From the NCBI GenBank assembly GCA_902478725.1, contig CABSMD010000165.1, forward strand, positions 1-6,062: a stretch of 6,062 nucleotides of DNA, read 5' to 3'. Both the position numbers and the translations under genes were made by a program. The DNA is from an uncultured Clostridia bacterium. Its GTDB lineage: Bacteria > Bacillota > Clostridia > HGM11514. Position 1 is the first letter of the stretch. Each line of letters starts with the position of its first letter. Below are positions 1 through 4,272 of the stretch, in pieces. The notes under the pieces are model-generated. The model searched no databases. It saw only the letters and a program-made list of their open reading frames with translations, and was not told the origin of the DNA.

Positions 1-72
1 GTTACCAAATTTATGATTTCCTAGACTATAGCACACTTCACCTAAAAGATCAATAAAAAATGAAAAAATTTC

Positions 73-101
73 TTGACAGAAAAGCAATATAAAGGTATAA
101 T
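73..101 (+). promoter_or_regulatory. Consensus sigma-70/SigA promoter of tRNA-Ser
   Basis: The -35 hexamer TTGACA (73-78) and the -10 hexamer TATAAT (96-101) both match consensus perfectly and are separated by the optimal 17 bp. Transcription should begin near 108, about 30 nt before the mature tRNA. A perfect promoter is typical of stable RNA genes in Firmicutes. The 5' leader would be removed by RNase P. Confidence 0.93.
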
Positions 102-139
102 AGTTCATGTTGTTTGTCCATAATGATAGATAGACAGAT

Positions 140-231
140 GGAGAGATGGCTGAGCTGGTCTAAGGCGCACGACTGGAAATCGTGTAGGCGTTGATAGCGT
201 CTCAAGGGTTCGAATCCCTTTCTCTCCGCCA
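140..231 (+). tRNA. tRNA-Ser (anticodon GGA)
   Basis: This is a 92-nt class II tRNA with an encoded CCA end (229-231). The acceptor stem GGAGAGA (140-146) pairs fully with TCTCTCC (221-227), followed by discriminator G228. The anticodon stem CACGA/TCGTG encloses the 7-nt loop CTGGAAA (173-179), with anticodon GGA at 175-177, which reads UCC and UCU. A long variable arm (roughly 185-203) is the hallmark of serine tRNAs. The T arm is AAGGG, TTCGAAT, CCCTT (204-220). It has its own promoter and terminator and appears to be a single-gene transcription unit. No integrase or attachment-site duplication is visible next to it. Confidence 0.97.
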
Positions 232-236
232 ATTGG

Positions 237-282
237 CACATAACAAAAAAACACTCTGAAAAGGGTGTTTTTTTGTTATGTG
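237..282. terminator. Long hairpin terminator after tRNA-Ser, probably bidirectional
   Basis: Bases 237-257 pair with 262-282 around a GAAA loop (258-261), giving 21 base pairs of which only one is G-T. The outer 18 pairs are perfect. For plus-strand transcription the working core is the GC-containing top of the stem (252-267), followed by seven T (268-274). Because the seven A at 245-251 form the opposite side, the minus strand has the same stem-plus-U-tract layout, so it could also stop transcription entering from the right. It begins 5 nt after the CCA end of the tRNA. Confidence 0.92.
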
Positions 283-284
283 TA

Positions 285-312
285 TTGACCTTTCAAAAAA
301 GTATGATAGGAT
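285..312 (+). promoter_or_regulatory. Probable promoter of the GNAT gene
   Basis: TTGACC (285-290, 5 of 6 consensus bases) is followed after 16 bp by TAGGAT (307-312, 4 of 6). It begins immediately after the tRNA terminator, where the downstream gene needs its own promoter. The start would be near 319, leaving a leader of about 30 nt. TATGAT at 302-307 is a better -10 hexamer but sits only 11 bp from the -35, so it is a less likely pair. Confidence 0.5.
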
Positions 313-348
313 AGGAATGTAAGAAGTTCATATAAACGGAGGTAACAA

Positions 349-939
349 ATGAACATCGAGATTCGCAAATTGACACCCGACCTCGCGGAAGAATATGCTC
401 ATTTTTTTGATGTAACCCCCCATGACGTCAACATAGATGAAAACAAATGTTATTGCGTGACGTGGCGTAATGACGATTCCTATGTCGGCAATGGCGACCA
501 CTGGTATCCGTCACGTGAAGAAAGAAGGAGTCATGCCATTCAATTTGTCAAAACCGGCAGCCTTCAGGGCTATCTTGCCTATCACGGCGATGAAATCGTG
601 GGATGGTGCAACGCCAACGCAGATTGCCAGTTCGGTGTCAATTTTTTGCGTTCTTATTGGCCGATAGAGGAATACCGTGCGGATATCAAGATAAAGTCCA
701 TATTTTGCTTTGTAATCGCCCCAGAAGTTCAGAGAATGGGCGTAGCCACACAATTGCTGGAGCGCGTCTGCCAGGATGCCGCTGATGATGGTTTTGACTT
801 TGTCGAGGCCTATGTAAACAAGAAATTCACGGATGTAGCTCATGAATTCAGGGGACCTCTGGCGATGTATGAAAAATACGGATTCAGTATAGCTGCAGAA
901 CAAGATGGCAGAGCAGTTGTGCGAAAGGCATTGAAATAA
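349..939 (+). CDS. GNAT-family N-acetyltransferase
   Basis: This 196-residue protein should transfer an acetyl group from acetyl-CoA to an amine; the substrate cannot be told from the sequence. The core GNAT signature is present: strand and pyrophosphate-binding loop FVIAPEVQRMGVATQLLERV (residues 121-140) contain the Q/R-x-x-G-x-A acetyl-CoA motif as QRMGVA (128-133). A downstream strand-helix follows, ending in MYEKYGF (173-179), the usual C-terminal motif with a tyrosine that can act as general acid. Residues 1-90 form a substrate-side region rich in aromatic residues and include GWCNAN (85-90). There is no signal peptide or membrane segment, so it is cytosolic. The ATG start is supported by GGAGGT at 338-343 with 5-nt spacing. 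It is a single-gene unit between two terminators. Antibiotic or polyamine acetylation is possible, but nothing here favours it. Confidence 0.9.
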   Translation: MNIEIRKLTPDLAEEYAHFFDVTPHDVNIDENKCYCVTWRNDDSYVGNGDHWYPSREERRSHAIQFVKTGSLQGYLAYHGDEIVGWCNANADCQFGVNFLRSYWPIEEYRADIKIKSIFCFVIAPEVQRMGVATQLLERVCQDAADDGFDFVEAYVNKKFTDVAHEFRGPLAMYEKYGFSIAAEQDGRAVVRKALK

Positions 940-990
940 TGTCTCACTAGTGGGTATATTTCACGTTAGAAAAATCAAACTGTTTTGTAC

Positions 991-1023
991 AAAAATAACC
1001 GTCCGATCCGGGCGGTCATTTTT
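991..1023. terminator. Bidirectional terminator between convergent genes
   Basis: The GC-rich stem 998-1004 / 1010-1016 (ACCGTCC with GGGCGGT, one T-G pair) has a 5-nt loop, GATCC. It is flanked by AAAAA (991-995) and TTTTT (1019-1023), which also pair across one A-C mismatch at 997/1017. Each strand therefore ends in a hairpin plus U-tract. It lies about 50 nt after the acetyltransferase stop and about 110 nt after the stop of the convergent glycoside hydrolase gene, so it fits both. The remainder of 940-1131 shows no other feature. Confidence 0.88.
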
Positions 1024-1131
1024 ATGTTTTCACTTCTTTACTCTCATCAAATGAAAGGCTATTTTTCATAGTTTTTATAAATTCAATTAACTTTGTAATG
1101 ATTACTCGTCCAGCCATCCATTCTACCAGAG

Positions 1132-3165
1132 TTAAAATACAATTTTGTATTGGTCGTATATATGCAAGTCCCTCGCCTCAAAACAGACAAAACCATCCTG
1201 GTAGCAGGTATCAACCGGCGTTTTTTCCGGCAGGAGAAATACTGTTTTTGCAGGCCGGTCCGAGCGGACACGGATTTCAAATCCTTTTATTGTGTCAGCA
1301 AAATACTCTTCATTGAGATACACGGCTGAAACCGTAATGGCCCCCGCTTCCTTAAAGGCGGTCAGTTCGACCGTGCGTGGGGCGTTGCTTTGGATGCTGC
1401 GTTGCGACAGCAACCTGTCGATAAATTGCATGAAAATTTGCTTGTATTCCCAAATGATTGACGACTCAACCGGGACAGCGCTCCATATCACCCTTCCCTT
1501 GCCAAACTGTTTTGTAACCACCGCTGGATATTCGGTAGCAACGCCCGGCGGGTTGGAGTGGATGGAGGCATATGTAAACTCATTCTGCGCTGTATATGGC
1601 AGAGTGAGCGTAGCAAGAACGCCCTCCTCTCCAGTCCCCGTCAGCAACGCCGCCCTTCCATCAAACGAGAGGGGATATTTCCTGTTGAAATCTCCAAATA
1701 CCCCTTCTGCCCCCGCCCGGGGAGCCAGATAGGTTTTGCTCTCTTTGGTATATCCACACACCTTCGCGTCCAACAATTCTTCAACCAGCGGCCGATTCCC
1801 CCCGCCGTTCAGATAGATATTACCACCCTCGCGGACAAAAGATAGAATGCGCTCATTGTCATAAGCGTCCTCCTCGGTCAAACTGGGAACGACCAAAACC
1901 TTATATTTTGACAAATCATGATATCCACCCGTGACCCCAACGCTCACATGGTTTTCGATCAGTGTTTTTACCGCGTTCACACAACAGGTATGGTTCGTAT
2001 ATCCGTCTCCCTGTCCGTTGAACTTACTCCGCAAGCTGTAATAGACCCCAACATCCTCAATCATTTCACCTTTTAAATAAGGTTCATATGGCTTTGACGA
2101 TGCAAAGACCTTTCCAATCCTTTCATAAACCCGTTCGTCCATCGTACCGGCCGGGTCGATTGCGTCAATCACCAACGTCGCCCCATGATGTGCCAACGTA
2201 AGAAAAACCGCCGTTTTCATCATGTCCTCCGATTTGGTTACAGTATGACTTTGCAGATTTGGATGACAGCGTGAGAACATATATTCAAACGGCTGGTTTC
2301 GGGAGATATTCCGGTAAAACTTACAGGTAAAGGACTGCTCCAAAATGCCGCCGTACAAATCCCCACCCGTGTAATCACAGGCGTTATTGACTCCCTCGGC
2401 AGCGCAAAGGTGCCAGCCGGGCAGCACACCGCTGGCAAAATTGTGTTCTACCGATACTCTGGGACGTTTTGCCTTCACATAATCGGTCACGGTTTGAGCA
2501 AACTCCCCCAGCCATTCCCGCCGCTTCGCCACATGCAGCCGCCAGCGGCCGTCCGACCAGTCCTCATCCGCTGGCAACTTGCCTCCAACCTCTTTCTCCC
2601 ACCGCTTTTTACAGCTTTCACAATAACAAAAATGAGGCCAGAACAGCATATCAAAAAACATGCCATCAAAGGTAAAATAGTCCATTATCTCATCGATCTG
2701 CCGGAATACAAAGGTCCGGTAATCTTTATTGTTTGGGCAGCAAAGCCCATACCGCTGCTTAGCAGCTTCCCCCGCACTGACGGTTTGTCCTTTTTTGCGA
2801 ATCGCTTCGCGTTGAGACCGGCCATCCCGTCCCACCATACGCCACTGCGGATAAGTATCATGTGCCCAGGTATTGTAGATTAGACTGTAATACCCCGTAA
2901 CCCGTATCCCATTGTCGCGGCACAGGTTCACCAGCCGCCTCATCTTTCCCTCATCCCCCAAAAACGCATTGTGCATATGGCCTGATGCCGTGGGGTAGTA
3001 GCAATACCCTACATGCGATTGGAAATAGAGCATTGCGTTTTGAATGTTGGCACGTTTTAAGTTCTCAAAATAGTCCTCCGGTGAAAACTTGGATAAAAAA
3101 TCATCGTTCCAATCCTCAATATGCATGTCGCACAAATGGCGGCGGTAACTGGTTTCATACCACAT
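1132..3165 (-). CDS. Glycoside hydrolase, GHL6 / GH151-like, with beta-galactosidase trimerisation-type domain
   Basis: This 677-residue protein has no signal peptide, so it is predicted to be cytoplasmic and to act on small imported glycosides. Residues about 1-360 read as a TIM barrel of the GHL6 type. DGMFFDMLFWP (167-177) places Asp172 at a strand end where a nucleophile is expected, and SVEHNF (238-243) offers Glu240 as a second acidic candidate. A cysteine cluster, CYCESC (180-185), follows the Asp strand, as in several GH42-like proteins, and may be structural or metal-binding. Residues about 370-585 resemble the flavodoxin-like trimerisation domain of GH42 (KYKVLVVPSLTEED, FVREGGNIYLNGGG). 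Residues 597-677 look like a small C-terminal beta domain. This architecture occurs in GH151 alpha-L-fucosidases, so fucosidase is the best guess, but other exo-glycosidase activities are possible. I chose the inner ATG because a longer frame starting at 3201 has no RBS, whereas this one has a strong one. No transporter or sugar regulator is adjacent. Confidence 0.85.
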   Translation of the reverse strand: MWYETSYRRHLCDMHIEDWNDDFLSKFSPEDYFENLKRANIQNAMLYFQSHVGYCYYPTASGHMHNAFLGDEGKMRRLVNLCRDNGIRVTGYYSLIYNTWAHDTYPQWRMVGRDGRSQREAIRKKGQTVSAGEAAKQRYGLCCPNNKDYRTFVFRQIDEIMDYFTFDGMFFDMLFWPHFCYCESCKKRWEKEVGGKLPADEDWSDGRWRLHVAKRREWLGEFAQTVTDYVKAKRPRVSVEHNFASGVLPGWHLCAAEGVNNACDYTGGDLYGGILEQSFTCKFYRNISRNQPFEYMFSRCHPNLQSHTVTKSEDMMKTAVFLTLAHHGATLVIDAIDPAGTMDERVYERIGKVFASSKPYEPYLKGEMIEDVGVYYSLRSKFNGQGDGYTNHTCCVNAVKTLIENHVSVGVTGGYHDLSKYKVLVVPSLTEEDAYDNERILSFVREGGNIYLNGGGNRPLVEELLDAKVCGYTKESKTYLAPRAGAEGVFGDFNRKYPLSFDGRAALLTGTGEEGVLATLTLPYTAQNEFTYASIHSNPPGVATEYPAVVTKQFGKGRVIWSAVPVESSIIWEYKQIFMQFIDRLLSQRSIQSNAPRTVELTAFKEAGAITVSAVYLNEEYFADTIKGFEIRVRSDRPAKTVFLLPEKTPVDTCYQDGFVCFEARDLHIYDQYKIVF

Positions 3166-3172
3166 AACCGAA

Positions 3173-3180
3173 CCCCTCCC
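3173..3180 (-). promoter_or_regulatory. RBS fixing the glycoside hydrolase start
   Basis: On the minus strand this reads GGGAGGGG, a strong Shine-Dalgarno match, 7 nt upstream of the ATG at 3165-3163. It falls inside the alternative upstream reading from 3201, whose first 12 codons (including GKGRG) are simply the translated RBS. This argues that the shorter form is the real protein. Confidence 0.85.
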
Positions 3181-3189
3181 TTTTCCTTG

Positions 3190-3198
3190 ATTGTAACA
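3190..3198 (-). promoter_or_regulatory. Possible extended -10 promoter of the glycoside hydrolase
   Basis: The minus strand reads TGTTACAAT: a TGn extension plus TACAAT (5 of 6 consensus bases). No convincing -35 lies 16-19 bp upstream; the best available hexamers are TTCCTT-like. The start near 3183 would leave a leader of only about 18 nt, just enough for the RBS. The site is plausible but unproven; read-through from the repressor gene upstream is the alternative. Confidence 0.35.
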
Positions 3199-3248
3199 CA
3201 ATGGAACAAAAAAAGGAAGTCTATAAAATAAACCGTTACATTTAAAAG

Positions 3249-3272
3249 AAGGGAGAAAAGGCCCTATCCCTT
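3249..3272 (-). terminator. Weak hairpin at the end of the repressor gene
   Basis: On the minus strand AAGGGA (3272-3267) pairs with TCCCTT (3254-3249) across a 12-nt loop and is followed by CTTTT. The stem overlaps the last codons and stop of the repressor gene. The large loop and short T-run make it a poor terminator, so some transcription may continue into the glycoside hydrolase gene. Confidence 0.3.
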
Positions 3273-3737
3273 AATATATTGCTTCAGGCTGCTTTTTAGC
3301 GCCTTGTTCTCCTCAAAAAAGCTTGTCAGCCGGTCAATTTGATGAGCCGTTTCCTCTGTTAGAATATGCTCGATCAATTCGATTTCCACAAATGTACTTT
3401 CTGATTGTTCTCCGCTTAAAAGCTCAAAGAACCTGCTGATAATTTCGTGACGCGACAGCAGGTAGGCCCCCTTCTCTCTGCCTTCCTCCGTCAGGCTGAT
3501 GACGCCATATTTTTTATAATCCAAAAAGCCAAGCTGGGTAAGCTTTAAAACCATTTTGGAGACAGACGACGGCTTGACATTGAGCTGCGTTGCAAGAGTG
3601 TTGATCCGTACTCGTTCCCCCTGTGAATCGCTCCGGTAAATCATCTCCAAATAGTCCTCTAGTGAGGGTGTCAGTCCCCCTTTGTGCCGTTCCAGCAGTT
3701 GATATCCCCGGGCCGTATGAAAATCTCCATATGACAT
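3264..3737 (-). CDS. DtxR/MntR-family metal-dependent transcriptional repressor
   Basis: This 157-residue protein should bind operator DNA as a dimer when loaded with Fe2+ or Mn2+. The N-terminal winged helix-turn-helix spans about residues 22-87: TPSLEDYLEMIY, then the recognition helix VKPSSVSKMVLKL (54-66) and wing YGVISLTEEG. The dimerisation helices follow. The six ligands of Bacillus MntR align with Asp28, Glu31, His97, Glu120, Glu123 and His124 (motifs LEDYLE, RHEII and ELIEH). There is no C-terminal SH3 domain, as in MntR and unlike DtxR/IdeR. The N-terminus carries about 20 residues more than MntR before the first helix. The ATG at 3737 is preferred over the TTG at 3758 because AGGGGGA lies 9 nt upstream of it. 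It is divergent from feoA, 122 bp away, which suggests control of the feo genes and itself. Whether iron or manganese is the physiological signal is not visible. Confidence 0.93.
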   Translation of the reverse strand: MSYGDFHTARGYQLLERHKGGLTPSLEDYLEMIYRSDSQGERVRINTLATQLNVKPSSVSKMVLKLTQLGFLDYKKYGVISLTEEGREKGAYLLSRHEIISRFFELLSGEQSESTFVEIELIEHILTEETAHQIDRLTSFFEENKALKSSLKQYIKG

Positions 3738-3746
3738 TAATAAACG

Positions 3747-3753
3747 TCCCCCT
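3747..3753 (-). promoter_or_regulatory. RBS fixing the repressor start
   Basis: The minus strand reads AGGGGGA, 9 nt before the ATG at 3737-3735. The upstream TTG at 3758 would place this RBS inside the coding frame as Thr-Gly-Gly, and no other purine-rich site precedes it, so the 157-residue form is the better choice. Confidence 0.7.
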
Positions 3754-3809
3754 GTCAAAAAATAATAGCCTGTTTTATCCTATGCGGAACCATATAGGAA
3801 TAGTCGGCA

Positions 3810-3832
3810 TATATTAGCTTAGGGAAACATTT
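3810..3832 (+). promoter_or_regulatory. Candidate feo promoter -10 with overlapping DtxR-type operator
   Basis: TATATT (3810-3815) is a 5-of-6 match to a -10 element, although no good -35 stands 17 bp upstream. Overlapping it, 3814-3832 reads TTAGCTTAGGGAAACATTT. By my hand alignment this agrees at 13 of 19 positions with the DtxR/IdeR consensus TTAGGTTAGGCTAACCTAA. The left half (TTAG-TTAGG) is nearly complete and the right half is degenerate. The site lies between the divergent repressor gene and feoA, where repressor binding would block feoA transcription. The predicted start near 3822 leaves a leader of about 38 nt. The divergent promoter for the repressor itself could not be assigned. 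Confidence 0.45.
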
Positions 3833-3859
3833 TACAGATAAAAAGAAAGGAGAATACAA

Positions 3860-4117
3860 GTGAAATCAAATTGTTTTTCATTAAATAAGCTTCCGGTAGG
3901 ATCGGAAGGTGAAGTTATTTCTCTGGCGTCTGTCGGAAACGAACGGCGGCGGATGCTGGATCTCGGTCTGGTCAAAGGCACTACGGTAGAGGCCCTGCAA
4001 AAAAGTCCGTCCGGCGACCCGATCGCCTATCTGATCCGCGGCGCCGTGATTGCCCTGCGGGACGAAGATGCGGAGAAAATCATCATTCAACAAGCCACGC
4101 CCCATTTTAGTTTTTGA
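3860..4117 (+). CDS. feoA: FeoA, ferrous iron transport accessory protein
   Basis: FeoA is a small cytoplasmic SH3-like protein needed for full activity of the FeoB iron transporter, probably through contact with its cytoplasmic domain. This 85-residue protein has the whole family pattern: LPVGSEGEV (11-19), the invariant-type helix ERRRMLDLGLVKGTTVE (28-44), then DPIAYLIRGAVIALRDEDAEKI (53-74), where the last strand and Arg/Asp-Glu cluster are typical. The length is normal for a stand-alone FeoA. The start is GTG at 3860, supported by AAAGGAGA (3846-3853) with 6-nt spacing; no ATG is in frame upstream. It precedes feoB in the same direction, separated by an unusually long gap that holds two palindromes. 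Expression is probably repressed by the divergent DtxR-family protein. Confidence 0.95.
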   Translation: MKSNCFSLNKLPVGSEGEVISLASVGNERRRMLDLGLVKGTTVEALQKSPSGDPIAYLIRGAVIALRDEDAEKIIIQQATPHFSF

Positions 4118-4124
4118 GCCAGCT

Positions 4125-4148
4125 CTGTAAAATACATATATTTTACAG
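4125..4148. repeat. Perfect 24-bp palindromic hairpin after feoA
   Basis: Arms CTGTAAAATA (4125-4134) and TATTTTACAG (4139-4148) pair perfectly around the loop CATA, 7 nt after the feoA stop. There is no T-run after the stem, so it does not look like an intrinsic terminator. The elements ATTTTACAG and CATATATT also occur upstream of feoA (3829-3837 and 3808-3815), so it could be a protein-binding site shared with the feo control region or an mRNA hairpin. Confidence 0.75.
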
Positions 4149-4157
4149 GATTAAATA

Positions 4158-4243
4158 TATGGTATAAGCAACTCACTTTTCAACTGGAAAGCATCTGCCG
4201 GCCCGAATTTTGATTCAGAGAAAAGGGAGTCGCTTATACCATA
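4158..4243. repeat. Imperfect long inverted repeat in the feoA-feoB gap
   Basis: Bases 4158-4181 pair with 4220-4243: 24 positions with only two mismatches (4170/4231 and 4175/4226). The outer 12 pairs, beginning TATGGTATAAGC, are perfect. The 38-nt centre can extend the stem slightly (CTG at 4184-4186 with CAG at 4216-4218) and contains the small palindrome GCCGGC (4197-4202). It ends 14 nt before the feoB RBS and has no T-run. It may be an mRNA-structuring element or a small mobile inverted-repeat relic (MITE- or REP-like). No target-site duplication is visible at its borders. Confidence 0.8.
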
Positions 4244-4272
4244 CCATTATAATTGAGAAAGGATGATTCCAT

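Noticed and set aside
140..231. tRNA-Ser as an integration site for a mobile element
   Set aside because: No integrase gene and no second copy of the tRNA 3' end are seen within the window.
50..241. 63-codon open frame on the minus strand across the tRNA
   Set aside because: It is antisense to tRNA-Ser and its promoter; spurious products of this kind over tRNA genes are common annotation artefacts.
983..994. TTTTGTACAAAA, a perfect 12-bp palindrome
   Set aside because: It is AT-rich, lies in a 3' region between convergent genes beside a better hairpin, and has no promoter nearby, so an operator role is not supported.
2410..2883. 157-codon open frame on the plus strand
   Set aside because: It is a shadow of the glycoside hydrolase gene on the opposite strand; its product has no recognisable motifs and no RBS.
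3762..3789. TTCCGC-16-TATTAT on the minus strand as the repressor promoter
   Set aside because: The -35 is poor, and the start near 3755 would lie directly on the RBS, so I did not call it.
4248..4253. TATAAT just before feoB, as an internal promoter
   Set aside because: No -35 hexamer or TGn extension is at the right distance, and the start would fall at the feoB RBS, leaving no usable leader.
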